Origin: Alphaproteobacteria bacterium
GTDB lineage: Bacteria; Pseudomonadota; Alphaproteobacteria; Rhodobacterales; Rhodobacteraceae
DNA: 64,000 bases
NCBI GenBank assembly: GCA_030427405.1
Contig: JAUHXK010000005.1
Location: 62,001 to 126,000 of the forward strand
Direction: 5' to 3'
Program-made: the position numbers and the translations under genes
Shown here: in pieces, positions 1-8,776 of the stretch
Numbering within the stretch: position 1 is the first letter of the stretch
How the letters are laid out: each line of letters starts with the position of its first letter
Notes under the pieces: model-generated
Seen by the model: the letters and a program-made list of their open reading frames with translations, nothing else
The model's database searches: none
What the model was told of the DNA's origin: nothing

Positions 1-2
1 AC

Positions 3-419
3 AGGCTGATGGTTGCGGGGGAATACGAACTGGCGATCGAGTCCTTTACACGCGCGGCACTGGTCGACGGAATGACCCCCGAAATCCTGACATCCATCGG
101 AACCGCGAACCTGGGTCTGCGCAGGCTTGGACAGGCCGAGCCGTTGTTGCGGCGCGCCGTCGAGGAAGACCCCGATTGGCCGATTGGGTGGAACAACCTG
201 GGCGTCTTGCTGATCGAGACCGGCGAATATGCCGAGGCCTCACAGGTTTTTCAGCGCGCCTACGCGCTGGACAATGGCGAAAGTGACGCAATCCGCGACA
301 ATCTGCGGTTAGCACTCGCAAAAATGGAAAATCCTGCTAATAATACTGCTCAACAAAAAGAAGAATACACGCTGGAACAGCGCGGCAACGGTGCATTCGT
401 TCTTCGCAAAATCCAGTAA
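3..419 (+). CDS. Tetratricopeptide-repeat protein, 5' end cut by the window edge
   Basis: The reading frame is open to the left edge, so the true start probably lies outside; the first in-frame ATG is at position 9. The protein shows at least two TPR helix pairs: one around AEPLLRRAVEEDP and one around WNNLGVLLIETGEYAEASQVF. It ends in a polar Gln/Glu-rich tail. A second TPR gene with a lipoprotein signal starts 27 bases downstream, followed by a prepilin peptidase. This layout matches the TPR pair at the end of Tad/Flp pilus loci, where TadD-type proteins assist pilus assembly. The role is inferred from context; TPR repeats only indicate protein-protein binding. Confidence 0.75.
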   Translation, partial: RLMVAGEYELAIESFTRAALVDGMTPEILTSIGTANLGLRRLGQAEPLLRRAVEEDPDWPIGWNNLGVLLIETGEYAEASQVFQRAYALDNGESDAIRDNLRLALAKMENPANNTAQQKEEYTLEQRGNGAFVLRKIQ

Positions 420-446
420 TCGAGGCGAGCAGTAAAGGACGCTAAA

Positions 447-1298
447 ATGCGCCAACCATTCCTGATTCCGGCAGTCGTCGTGTGCGGGCTGATTGTGTCT
501 GCCTGCGCAAAGGAAAGCGAAGAAGAAAAAGTCGAACGCACCTTTCAAGAGGTGAACGTCATCGACGAAACCAACCTCAACGACGTGATGCTGAACGCGG
601 CCGACCCGAACGAGGCGGTGACCTATTTCCACGGCGCGGCCAGCAAGAACCCCGGCCGTATAGACCTGCAACGCGGATTGGCGATATCGCTGACCCGCGC
701 CAAGCGTACCACCGAGGCCGCAGCGGCGTGGAAACGCGTCACGACCATGAAAGGCGCGACCAACGCCGACAGGGTGGATTACGCCGGTGCATTGGTGCGG
801 GCCGGAAGCTGGGACCAGGCCCGTGCAGCGCTGGACAAGGTTCCGCCGACCCATGAGACCTTTAAACGCTACAGGCTCGAAGCGTTGGTTGCAGATGCAA
901 ACAAGGACTGGAAGCGGTCGGATCACTTTTATGAAACCGCCGTTGGTCTGACCACGCGACCGGCTGGTGTCATGAATAACTGGGGTTATTCGAAACTGAC
1001 CCGCGGCCAGTATTCCGACGCCGAGCGCCTGTTTACCGAAGCCATCCGTCAGGATAACGGGCTGTTCACCGCCAAGAACAACCTTGTTCTGGCCCGGAGT
1101 GCGCAGGGGAATTACACGCTGCCTGTTATTCCGATGTCGCAATCCGAACGTGCGCAATTGTTGAATACGATGGGGATTTCGGCAGTCAAACAGGGGGATG
1201 TGGCTACCGCCAAGAACCTGTTCCGCGAAGCAATCGCCACCCACCCACAACATTTTGACGAAGCTGTCCGTTCGCTGCGCGCGCTTGAGGAAGCCTGA
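447..1298 (+). CDS. tadD: TadD-like TPR lipoprotein of the Tad/Flp pilus locus
   Basis: The 283-residue protein starts with a lipoprotein signal: a short basic start, a hydrophobic stretch and the lipobox V-S-A-C near residue 20. An AAAGGA ribosome binding site precedes the ATG. The mature part is made of TPR-type helix pairs (for example around NNWGYSKLTRGQYSDAERLF and NTMGISAVKQGDVATAKNLF). TadD proteins are outer-membrane lipoproteins thought to help assemble or place the Tad secretin. Stop codons TGA and TAG stand in tandem just before the ATG of the prepilin peptidase gene, so the three genes are almost certainly one operon. The symbol is given by position and lipobox, because TPR sequence alone does not identify the family. 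Confidence 0.75.
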   Translation: MRQPFLIPAVVVCGLIVSACAKESEEEKVERTFQEVNVIDETNLNDVMLNAADPNEAVTYFHGAASKNPGRIDLQRGLAISLTRAKRTTEAAAAWKRVTTMKGATNADRVDYAGALVRAGSWDQARAALDKVPPTHETFKRYRLEALVADANKDWKRSDHFYETAVGLTTRPAGVMNNWGYSKLTRGQYSDAERLFTEAIRQDNGLFTAKNNLVLARSAQGNYTLPVIPMSQSERAQLLNTMGISAVKQGDVATAKNLFREAIATHPQHFDEAVRSLRALEEA

Positions 1299-1301
1299 TA
1301 G

Positions 1302-1847
1302 ATGAACATACCTGCTGCGGCGGCGATCTGGTTCTTGCCGTTCGTTCTGCCGATCTGCTTTTATGTCGCCTTCACCGACATGCGCGAGATGCGGATCAAG
1401 AACCATGCGGTCCTGGCACTGGGTGCCGTGTTCGTCGGGGTCGGGTTGATCGCCCTGCCCCCCTGGTCCGGTGACTGGGTCGCGGGTGATCTGGGGCCCT
1501 TGTCGGTGACGCTGCCCGTCTATGCCTGGCAATTGCTCCACATCGTGGTGATCTTGCTGCTTGGCATTGTGCTGAACGCCGCGGGCGTGATGGGCGCAGG
1601 GGATGCCAAGTTCTGTGCCGCCGCCTCTGCCTTTGTATGGGTCGGCGATATGCGCGAAGTGATTGTGATCCTCATGGCCACCACGTTGGGCGCATTTGCG
1701 ACCCATCGGCTGGCCAAACATACCGGTCTGCGCGCCATCGCACCCAACTGGGTCAGCTGGAACAAGGGCAAGCTGTTTCCGATGGGGCTGGCATTGGCCG
1801 GAAGCCTGGCCATCTATCTGATTTTGGGCGCTTTTAACGGGTCGTAA
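1302..1847 (+). CDS. cpaA: A24-family prepilin peptidase (CpaA/TadV type)
   Basis: A 181-residue integral membrane protein of the short type IV prepilin peptidase class, which cleaves the leader of Flp-type pilins at the inner membrane. Both catalytic aspartates are visible: Asp26 in the motif FTDMREMRIKNH after the first membrane segment, and Asp101 in the GAGD motif (residues 98-101) followed by AKF. The length agrees with the CpaA/TadV branch, which lacks the N-terminal methyltransferase domain of PilD. It starts 3 bases after the TPR lipoprotein gene. Which pilin it processes cannot be seen, because the pilin gene lies outside the window. Confidence 0.9.
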   Translation: MNIPAAAAIWFLPFVLPICFYVAFTDMREMRIKNHAVLALGAVFVGVGLIALPPWSGDWVAGDLGPLSVTLPVYAWQLLHIVVILLLGIVLNAAGVMGAGDAKFCAAASAFVWVGDMREVIVILMATTLGAFATHRLAKHTGLRAIAPNWVSWNKGKLFPMGLALAGSLAIYLILGAFNGS

Positions 1848-1964
1848 ACCATCATCCCAGCGCCTTGCCCGCGCCTTGGTGCTGCCACAAAGCTGCGCCA
1901 AATTTTTCGCAAGCGCCCCCGACAGGGGCCGAATGTGTGAAATTTGGACAAACGAGCCGCGCTC

Positions 1965-3272
1965 ATGAACATGCAGACCACTTCCGTGATGGCCCCTCCT
2001 ACCCCCAAGGGATTGGAGGAAATGCAGCTTCCGCTGGTGATGATGCGGGATATCCTGCTGAAAACGGTATTTCGCAAGAACGTGGACACCGTCTCGGAAA
2101 TTGCCGAGGCGATCTGCCTGCCATCCTCGGTCACACAAGAACTGGTCGATATCTCGCGCGAACAGAAGCTGCTGGAGGCGACCGGTACGCTGAACGCCAA
2201 TTCCGGCAACGAGATGGGGTACCAGCTGACCGATGCCGGCAAGGCGCGGGCGTTGGACGCGCTGAGCCAGTCCGAGTATTTCGGCGCGATGCCGGTGCCA
2301 CTGGACGTGTATCGCGAACAGGTCAAACGGCAGTCGATCCGCAACATTCAGGTCACACGCGACCAATTGACCGGCGCAATGGGCCACCTGGTTCTGCCCG
2401 ACAGCCTGCTGGATCACCTGGGGCCCGCCGTCAGCGCCGGTCGTTCAATCCTGATGTATGGCCCGCCGGGCAACGGTAAATCTTCGATATCGAACGGAAT
2501 TCGCGACGCGCTGGGTGACAATGTCTATGTTCCGCGCGCCATCGAATATGCCGGTCAGGTCATCACGGTCTATGACCCGATCGTGCATACGGCGATCGAA
2601 CAGGAAGCCGACGACCCCAACAGCCTGCGCCGCCGCAAGCGGTTCGACACGCGCTATGTACAGTGCGAGCGTCCGACGGTTGTCACCGGCGGTGAACTTT
2701 CGCTGAGCATGCTGGACCTTGTCTATAACCCAACGGCGCGCACCTATCAGGCGCCGCTTCAGCTGAAGTCGACGGGCGGGATTTTCATCGTGGATGACCT
2801 TGGCCGTCAGGCCGAACCGCCCCAGGCCCTGATCAACCGCTGGATCGTACCACTGGAAGAAAGCAAAGATATCCTTGGCCTGCAATCCGGTGAGAAATTC
2901 GAAGTGCCGTTTGACACGCTGGTTATCTTCTCGACCAACTTCCACCCCAACGAGATTTTCGACCAGGCGGCCCTGCGCCGGATCTTTTTCAAGATCAAGA
3001 TTGATGGCCCGAACCAGGAAAACTTCCTGAAAATCTTTGCCATGGTCGCCCGCAAACGCGGCATGCCCCTGGATGAACGTGCCCTGGTGCATTTGTTGAA
3101 GGTGAAATACCCGACGATCAACAATGTCTATGCCAACTACCAGCCGATCTTCCTGATCGACCAGATGATCTCGATCTGCGAATTCGAAGGCATTCCCTAC
3201 CAAATGACCCCCGATCTGATCGACAGGGCCTGGGCCAACATGTTCGTCAAAGACGAAGAGATCGTCAAATAG
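1965..3272 (+). CDS. AAA-family ATPase next to the Tad locus, function unknown
   Basis: A protein of about 435 residues, with an N-terminal part that looks like a winged-helix module (roughly residues 25-85) and a C-terminal ATPase. The Walker A motif GPPGNGKSS starts near residue 166 and the Walker B stretch IFIVDDLG near residue 273. A sensor-1-like Ser-Thr-Asn follows in VIFSTNFHPNE. I chose the ATG at 1965; an in-frame TTG at 1944 and an ATG at 1971 are alternatives. It lies 117 bases after the prepilin peptidase gene on the same strand. It is not the TadA secretion ATPase, which has different motifs. I know of similar unnamed ATPases near Tad loci in this family, but no proven role. Confidence 0.75.
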   Translation: MNMQTTSVMAPPTPKGLEEMQLPLVMMRDILLKTVFRKNVDTVSEIAEAICLPSSVTQELVDISREQKLLEATGTLNANSGNEMGYQLTDAGKARALDALSQSEYFGAMPVPLDVYREQVKRQSIRNIQVTRDQLTGAMGHLVLPDSLLDHLGPAVSAGRSILMYGPPGNGKSSISNGIRDALGDNVYVPRAIEYAGQVITVYDPIVHTAIEQEADDPNSLRRRKRFDTRYVQCERPTVVTGGELSLSMLDLVYNPTARTYQAPLQLKSTGGIFIVDDLGRQAEPPQALINRWIVPLEESKDILGLQSGEKFEVPFDTLVIFSTNFHPNEIFDQAALRRIFFKIKIDGPNQENFLKIFAMVARKRGMPLDERALVHLLKVKYPTINNVYANYQPIFLIDQMISICEFEGIPYQMTPDLIDRAWANMFVKDEEIVK

Positions 3273-3305
3273 CCAACGCCTGCCGATTGCACACAGTCGG
3301 CGACA

Positions 3306-3345
3306 GGCGCCGGATCACCTTTCCGGCGCCGATATTCAGTTTTTT
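3306..3345 (+). terminator. Rho-independent-type terminator after the AAA ATPase gene
   Basis: A perfect 9-bp stem (3306-3314 pairing with 3322-3330) with a 7-base loop is followed, after 9 bases, by six T residues (3340-3345). An upstream imperfect hairpin (about 3277-3309) overlaps it. The gap between stem and T-run is longer than ideal, so efficiency is uncertain. It separates the Tad block from the helicase gene. Confidence 0.55.
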
Positions 3346-3380
3346 CTACGCCGCACCGTCAGCCGGGATAAACTGATCAC

Positions 3381-5792
3381 ATGACCGCCATCCCCCCCCT
3401 GATTCACGCCTGGTTTGCCAACAGGGGCTGGTCTGTTCACCCCCATCAGAAAACACTGTTCGACCGGCGTCTTGACCCTGCCACCTTGCTGATCGCCCCG
3501 ACCGGAGGGGGCAAGACGATGGCTGGGTTTCTGCCGTCGCTGGCCGAGTTGGCCGACGGTCGTCATACCGGGCTGCATACGATCTATGTCTCGCCGCTCA
3601 AGGCGCTGGCGGCCGATATACGGCGCAACCTGCGTATTCCGGTGGATGAAATCGGTCTGCCCATCCGCATCGAAGACCGGACGGGCGATACATCGGCCAC
3701 GCAAAAGAAACGGCAACGCGCCGACCCGCCCCACATTCTGCTGACGACACCGGAAAGCCTGGCCCTGCTGACCTCGTACGAAGATGCGCCGCGCATGTTT
3801 GATGGCGTTCAGCGCGTGGTTATCGACGAGATTCACGCGCTGGCAGACAGCAAACGAGGCGATCAGCTGATGCTCGCGCTGAGCCGGTTACAGGCCATGT
3901 GTCCCGGCCTGCGCCGTGTCGGGCTTTCAGCCACGGTCGAGGACCCCGAGGCGATTGCACGGTTTCTGGCCCGCCACCCAGACCCCTGCAGGATCGTTCA
4001 GGCAGACCCCGGACCCGACCCTGATATCTCGATGCTGAAGACCCGCGAAATGCCGCCCTGGTCCGGTGGAGGTGCGGCCTATGCCATTCCGGCGGTGATG
4101 GAACAGATCAAGCAGCACAGGACGACGCTGATATTCCACAACACCCGCGCACAGGCCGAGATCTTCTTTCGCAACCTCTGGCTTGCGAATGATGATGGAT
4201 TGCCGATCGGCATTCACCATGGCAGCCTGGACAGGCAGCAACGCGAACGGGTCGAAGCCGCCATGGTCCGCGGAGACCTGCGCGCCATCGTCTGCACCGG
4301 CAGCCTGGACCTGGGCATTGACTGGGGCGATGTGGACCTTGTGATCCAGGTCGGCGCCCCCAAAAACGTCAAGCGGCTGGTTCAGCGCATCGGCCGGGCA
4401 AACCACCGATACAACGCGCCCTCGAAGGCAATACTTGTCCCGGCCAACCGTTTCGAGGTGGTTGAATGTGTCGCCGCGCTTCAGGCCGCGCAGGCACATG
4501 ATCTGGACGGCGACCCGCGGGGGCCCGGCCCCAGGGATGTCCTGTGTCAGCATATTCTGATCACGGCGGCTGCGGGGCCTTTCGATGCAAGTGACCTGTT
4601 CGCGCAGGTGGTATCGGCCGGGCCCTATTCGCACCTGACACGCGCGGAGTTTGACACCTGCCTCGCCTTTTGCGCGACCGGCGGGTACGCCCTTCAAGCC
4701 TATGACCGCTGGCAGCGACTTCGACGCCGCGACGACGGCTGCTGGCAGCTACGCGACCCGCGCGCGGCACAGCGCATCCGGATGAACCTGGGAACGATCC
4801 AGGATACGGATACGCTGAAGGTCCGGTTGCGCCGCAACCGGGGGGGCAAACCCCTGGGCGAAGTCGAGGAAGCCTTTGCCGCATCGTTGACCCCCGGCGA
4901 TACTTTCTTGATCGGAGGCCAGGTGGTCCGGTACGAAGGTCTGCGCGAGATGGTCGTCGAGGTCAGCCGCCGGGCGAACAAGAAACCCAAGATCGCAACA
5001 TTCTCGGGGACGAAATTCGCAACCTCGACCCAGCTGAGCGACCGCATTTTGCGCATGTTTGCGCGGCCAGAGTGGCCCGAATTGCCCGGCCATACTGCCG
5101 AGTGGCTGCAGCTTCAGCGCGAGCTGTCGTTGTTGCCGACGCGCGACCGGTTACTGATCGAAAGCTTCCCCAATGACGGGCGCGAAAACCTGTGCGTCTA
5201 TGGCTTTGCCGGAAGGAACGCGCAGCAAACGCTTGGGTTGCTGCTGACAAAGCGGATGGAGGAAACAGGTCTGGCGCCTCTGGGGTTTGTCGCGACCGAC
5301 TACGCAACCCTGATATGGGGGCTGGATGCGGTAACCGACCCGCGCGCGCTGTTCGACCTGTCCGCGCTGAGGGACGGGCTGGACCGCTGGCTGGCGGGAA
5401 ACGCGGTCATGAAACGGACCTTTCGCGCCTCGGCAACAATTGCCGGGCTGATCGAACGGAACACTGGCGGGCAACGCAAAAGCGGGCGTCAGGCGACGTT
5501 TTCCTCGGACATCCTGTATGACACGCTTTTGAAATACGACCCCGACCACCTCTTGATGCAGATCACCCGCGAAGAAGCCATGCGCGGGTTGGTCGATTTC
5601 AGCCGGATCGAATCCATGATTGCGCGGATCGGGGACCGGATCGACCTTGTGCGGCTGGACAGGGTCTCGCCCCTGGCGGCGCCGCTGCTGCTGGAGGTCG
5701 GAAAGGTGCCGGTGAAAGGCGCCGCCGAAGAGAGGCTTTTGGCGGAAGAAAGCGCGCGCCTCTTGCAGGCCGCCGGATTGTCACAGCCTTGA
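3381..5792 (+). CDS. Lhr-type DEXH helicase, ligase-associated DNA damage response class
   Basis: An 803-residue superfamily 2 helicase. The first RecA domain holds Walker A APTGGGKT (residues 39-46), the DEIH box (149-152) and motif III SAT (183-185). The second holds motif VI around QRIGRANHR (from residue 335). The long C-terminal region fits the Lhr family, whose members are ATP-driven 3'-5' DNA helicases. The subgroup assignment (helicase found with LigD-like ATP-dependent ligase, an exonuclease and PdeM) rests on size and on the pdeM gene 43 bases downstream. No ligase or exonuclease gene is in the window. The start ATG at 3381 follows a terminator, so transcription probably begins in the short gap before it. 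Confidence 0.85.
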   Translation: MTAIPPLIHAWFANRGWSVHPHQKTLFDRRLDPATLLIAPTGGGKTMAGFLPSLAELADGRHTGLHTIYVSPLKALAADIRRNLRIPVDEIGLPIRIEDRTGDTSATQKKRQRADPPHILLTTPESLALLTSYEDAPRMFDGVQRVVIDEIHALADSKRGDQLMLALSRLQAMCPGLRRVGLSATVEDPEAIARFLARHPDPCRIVQADPGPDPDISMLKTREMPPWSGGGAAYAIPAVMEQIKQHRTTLIFHNTRAQAEIFFRNLWLANDDGLPIGIHHGSLDRQQRERVEAAMVRGDLRAIVCTGSLDLGIDWGDVDLVIQVGAPKNVKRLVQRIGRANHRYNAPSKAILVPANRFEVVECVAALQAAQAHDLDGDPRGPGPRDVLCQHILITAAAGPFDASDLFAQVVSAGPYSHLTRAEFDTCLAFCATGGYALQAYDRWQRLRRRDDGCWQLRDPRAAQRIRMNLGTIQDTDTLKVRLRRNRGGKPLGEVEEAFAASLTPGDTFLIGGQVVRYEGLREMVVEVSRRANKKPKIATFSGTKFATSTQLSDRILRMFARPEWPELPGHTAEWLQLQRELSLLPTRDRLLIESFPNDGRENLCVYGFAGRNAQQTLGLLLTKRMEETGLAPLGFVATDYATLIWGLDAVTDPRALFDLSALRDGLDRWLAGNAVMKRTFRASATIAGLIERNTGGQRKSGRQATFSSDILYDTLLKYDPDHLLMQITREEAMRGLVDFSRIESMIARIGDRIDLVRLDRVSPLAAPLLLEVGKVPVKGAAEERLLAEESARLLQAAGLSQP

Positions 5793-5835
5793 AACGGCGC
5801 TTGCAAAACCTGGCCCATCGCGCCAAGAACGTAAC

Positions 5836-6498
5836 ATGAACGACCTTGCTTTTTCGTTTTTTGGACAGCGCTTGCGGGCCCTGGGGTCCGGCGCGCTGTG
5901 GTGGCCCGAGCATGACCTTTTATGCGTCTCGGACCTTCACCTGGGCAAATCGGAACGGATCGCACGGCGCAGCGGCCGCGCCTTGCCGCCCTATGACACC
6001 CGCGAAACGCTGGACCGGCTTGCGGCGGATTTGGCGCATAGCGCGGCCACAACGGTAATCTGTCTTGGCGACAGTTTCGACGATATCGCCGCATCACAGT
6101 CATTGACGGCCGAGGAAAGGCTGCAGATCGCCACCCTGCAAGCCGGTCGAAAATGGATCTGGATCGAAGGCAACCACGACCCCGGCCCCGTCGAGATGGG
6201 CGGAACGCATCTGGCTGAAATGACCCAACAGCCCCTGGTGTTTTGCCATATCGCCCAACCGGGCCGTCAGGGCGAGGTTTCGGGGCACTATCACCCCAAG
6301 GTGCAACTTAGGATCAGGGGCAGATCGATCACCCGGCCGTCCTTTTTGCTGGATGGTCAAAAGCTGATCTTGCCGGCTTATGGCACCTATACCGGCGGTT
6401 TGCGCAGCACCGATGCGGCCCTGGCCGATTTGATGGGGGTGGATGCAAAGGCAATTCTGACAGGATCGCAACCGCAGATCATTCCACTGCCGCGCTGA
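5836..6498 (+). CDS. pdeM: Ligase-associated metallophosphoesterase PdeM
   Basis: A 220-residue calcineurin-like phosphoesterase. All metal-binding motifs are present: D33-L-H35 in SDLHLGK, G78-D-S-F-D-D83, G112-N-H-D115, His138 and G150-H-Y-H153. PdeM is the small phosphoesterase of the ligase-associated DNA repair set; its exact DNA substrate is poorly defined. The gene follows the Lhr-type helicase after 43 bases on the same strand, which supports a joint role. The next gene (LytTR regulator) runs convergent and ends 9 bases downstream. An alternative ATG at 5846 is in another frame and is not used. Confidence 0.88.
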   Translation: MNDLAFSFFGQRLRALGSGALWWPEHDLLCVSDLHLGKSERIARRSGRALPPYDTRETLDRLAADLAHSAATTVICLGDSFDDIAASQSLTAEERLQIATLQAGRKWIWIEGNHDPGPVEMGGTHLAEMTQQPLVFCHIAQPGRQGEVSGHYHPKVQLRIRGRSITRPSFLLDGQKLILPAYGTYTGGLRSTDAALADLMGVDAKAILTGSQPQIIPLPR

Positions 6499-6507
6499 CG
6501 TCGGGCG

Positions 6508-7242
6508 CTATAGCAGACCCGCCTGTTCCAGACCGGGCTTGTATTTTCTGCTGACCGGCACACGGTCATTGTTCCTCAGCCGCAGGAATATCTTGCCATC
6601 CGTTTTCTCGACACCCGCGATCGCGGATTCTGCCACCCAGTGCGATCGGTGTGTACAGCAACCTGCCACGGGTTCCATATCGGCGATCGCGTCGGTAAAG
6701 CGCATGCGAATTGCGAAGGTACCATCGGAAGTGACAACATCCACGGAATGGTTTCGGACAGTCAGCCGGTATATTTCGCCTTCAAAAGTCTCGGGCAGCC
6801 TGCGGGCAAGGCGCGGCTTCTGTTGTTCCTGTTCCTCGGTCTGGTCGGGCCCGACCACCAACATCAGCCCCGCAGCGAACAAAAGGCCATAGGGCGCAAT
6901 TGACCAAGGCCCGGGTGTCTGCTGCCCGTCGCAGGTGAACAGCAACCACGCAAAGCCCCACAGGGCGGGTGTGAACAGGGCAAAGATCAACACTGAAAAC
7001 GCGCAATCCCGCACCGGAAGTCCCGCAGAACACAAGCGCCCCCGGACAAAGTTCCTTGACGCCCAGGTCACCGCGACAGCAAGAGCCATTACCCCGACCC
7101 AAAATACCAGCCGCATCGGAAAAGACAGCTCTGATCCGCGGAAAGGTGAAAACGAATAGGCCAGTAACGGAATAAAGACCAACCCCGCGATCACACGCTG
7201 GGGCGTAGGTTTGACAAGAAGCGTTTTCAGCTTGAACCTCAT
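6508..7242 (-). CDS. Membrane-anchored LytTR-domain DNA-binding protein
   Basis: About 244 residues from the ATG at 7242; an in-frame GTG at 7308 would add 22. The N-terminal half has about four hydrophobic segments (for example around VIAGLVFIPLLAYSF, LVFWVGVMALAVAVTWA and PYGLLFAAGLMLVV). The C-terminal about 100 residues match the LytTR DNA-binding fold, from FEGEIYRLTVRNHSVDVVT through FLRLRNNDRVPVSRKY. There is no response-regulator receiver domain and no kinase gene beside it. Such membrane-LytTR proteins act as one-component regulators whose input is sensed in the membrane; the target here is unknown. It is convergent with pdeM. Confidence 0.75.
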   Translation of the reverse strand: MRFKLKTLLVKPTPQRVIAGLVFIPLLAYSFSPFRGSELSFPMRLVFWVGVMALAVAVTWASRNFVRGRLCSAGLPVRDCAFSVLIFALFTPALWGFAWLLFTCDGQQTPGPWSIAPYGLLFAAGLMLVVGPDQTEEQEQQKPRLARRLPETFEGEIYRLTVRNHSVDVVTSDGTFAIRMRFTDAIADMEPVAGCCTHRSHWVAESAIAGVEKTDGKIFLRLRNNDRVPVSRKYKPGLEQAGLL

Positions 7243-7437
7243 CGACAATTTTATCGACGCCCGCCCCGTTACCCAGCCTGAACACCACGGGGGATTGAAC
7301 GCCTGCACTTACTAACTGACTGGAAAGACAGGACTATCACAAATTGCAATGGATTCAAAGAAATTGACGTCACAAAACCGTCAGGTGACCCGCCAAAATG
7401 GGCGGTGTCAGGGCCATGACGTCGCGTCAACAAATGT

Positions 7438-7464
7438 GCCGCAGGCCTGAAACCGGCCCGCGGC
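7438..7464 (-). terminator. Hairpin after folD, possible terminator
   Basis: Arms 7438-7447 and 7455-7464 pair over ten positions with one mismatch around a 7-base loop. It sits just after the folD stop codon on the minus strand. Downstream on that strand the sequence is only moderately T-rich (ACATTTGTTGACG), so it is a weak candidate. Confidence 0.4.
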
Positions 7465-7469
7465 AGAGA

Positions 7470-8360
7470 TCAGGCGGTCAGACCTTCTGGTTCCGGCAGA
7501 CCGTTGGCGCGGCACGCGGCGGTCAGCGTGTTTGCCAGAAGGCAGGCAATGGTCATCGGCCCGACGCCGCCGGGCACCGGGGTAATCGCGCCTGCACGTG
7601 CGGCGGCGCTGGCGTAATCCACGTCGCCGACCAGCTTGTTCTTGCCGCCACGCTCGATGCGATTGATGCCGACATCGATCACGGTTGCGCCTTCCTTGAT
7701 CCAATCACCGGGCACCATCTCGGGGCGGCCTACGGCGGCGACAACGATGTCGGCACGGCGGACAACATCGGGCAGATCCTTGGTCCGGCTATGCGCGATG
7801 GTTACCGTGCAGCTGTCACCCAGCAGCAATTGCGCCATCGGCTTGCCGACGATGTTCGAACGCCCGATCACAACCGCATCCATCCCCGATAGCGAGCCGT
7901 GATGGTCGCGCAACATCATCAGGCAGCCCAGCGGCGTACAAGGCACCATCGACTTCTGCCCCGTCCCCAGCAGACCCACGTTCGAGATGTGGAAGCCATC
8001 AACGTCCTTGGCCGGATCAATCGAGTTGATCACCAGATCTTCGTTCAGATGCTTCGGCAGCGGCAATTGCACCAGAATACCATGCACCGCCGGATCGGCG
8101 TTCAGCTTGTCGATCAGCGCCAGCAAGTCCTGTTCCGAGGTCTCGACGTCCAACTTGTGTTCGTACGAGTTCATGCCGACCTCGACGGTCATCTTGCCCT
8201 TGGACCGCACATAGACCTGGCTGGCCGGGTCTTCGCCCACCAGAACCACGGCCAGACCGGGCGTAATGCCGTGTTCTTCTTTCAGCTTTGCGACCTGATC
8301 GGCCACCTGTGCGCGGACCTTGGCCGCGAAGGCCTTGCCGTCAATGACTTGCGCTACCAT
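7470..8360 (-). CDS. folD: Bifunctional methylene-THF dehydrogenase / methenyl-THF cyclohydrolase
   Basis: FolD interconverts 5,10-methylene-, 5,10-methenyl- and 10-formyl-tetrahydrofolate using NADP in the cytoplasm. The 296-residue protein has the usual family length and the catalytic YxxxK motif (Tyr50, Lys54 in YVRSKGK). It also has the signature PLGCLMML and the nucleotide-binding region [16 protein letters not shown]. The ATG at 8360 is preceded by AGAGGGG; a longer open frame upstream has no family similarity. It is the last gene of a minus-strand series fhs - chorismate mutase - folD, 50 bases after the mutase gene. With fhs it forms the formate-to-C1 folate route. Confidence 0.97.
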   Translation of the reverse strand: MVAQVIDGKAFAAKVRAQVADQVAKLKEEHGITPGLAVVLVGEDPASQVYVRSKGKMTVEVGMNSYEHKLDVETSEQDLLALIDKLNADPAVHGILVQLPLPKHLNEDLVINSIDPAKDVDGFHISNVGLLGTGQKSMVPCTPLGCLMMLRDHHGSLSGMDAVVIGRSNIVGKPMAQLLLGDSCTVTIAHSRTKDLPDVVRRADIVVAAVGRPEMVPGDWIKEGATVIDVGINRIERGGKNKLVGDVDYASAAARAGAITPVPGGVGPMTIACLLANTLTAACRANGLPEPEGLTA

Positions 8361-8410
8361 CGAATGATCCCCTCTCTTAAAACGGATCGGGCGCATGCGC
8401 GCCCGGAATG

Positions 8411-8716
8411 TCACTCGGGGCCGAGCACGCGTTCCTCGCGCGCAATCGACCAATCGATCAGGATGCGCCAGAGCTGTTCGGCAAGATCGGGGTCCATCCC
8501 CGCCTCGCTCGAATTGGCGCGCACCTTTTGCACCACGTCCTCGACCCGGGACGGAATGCGGGCCGGAAGCCCTTCGCCCGGCTTCAAGGCAGCCGCCCGG
8601 TCGATATAGCCCGAGCGCGTCGCCAGCATCCGGATCAGGTGTTGATCCAGCTTGTCGATCTGAACGCGCAGGTCCTGCATCGAGTGGCAGTCCTGTGGCG
8701 GTGTCAGAGTGGGCAT
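8411..8716 (-). CDS. AroQ-type chorismate mutase, single domain
   Basis: A 101-residue all-helical protein of the AroQ fold. It begins with the typical [19 protein letters not shown] helix and has the active-site Arg/Lys pattern in the first and second helices. Chorismate mutase converts chorismate to prephenate for Phe and Tyr synthesis; some relatives (PchB) are isochorismate-pyruvate lyases. The ATG is preceded by GAGGAG. It lies between fhs and folD, with 60 and 50 base gaps, so it is probably co-transcribed with one-carbon genes. The reason for that pairing is not evident from the sequence. Confidence 0.88.
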   Translation of the reverse strand: MPTLTPPQDCHSMQDLRVQIDKLDQHLIRMLATRSGYIDRAAALKPGEGLPARIPSRVEDVVQKVRANSSEAGMDPDLAEQLWRILIDWSIAREERVLGPE

Positions 8717-8776
8717 GTCATTCTCCTCGTGAACCGGGGCGCAAACCTCGGATCACGAGATGTCTTATTTGCAGGC

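Noticed and set aside
309..2417. Long open frame of 702 codons on the minus strand
   Set aside because: It is antisense to the TPR, prepilin peptidase and ATPase genes and has basic, low-similarity content typical of GC-rich shadow frames.
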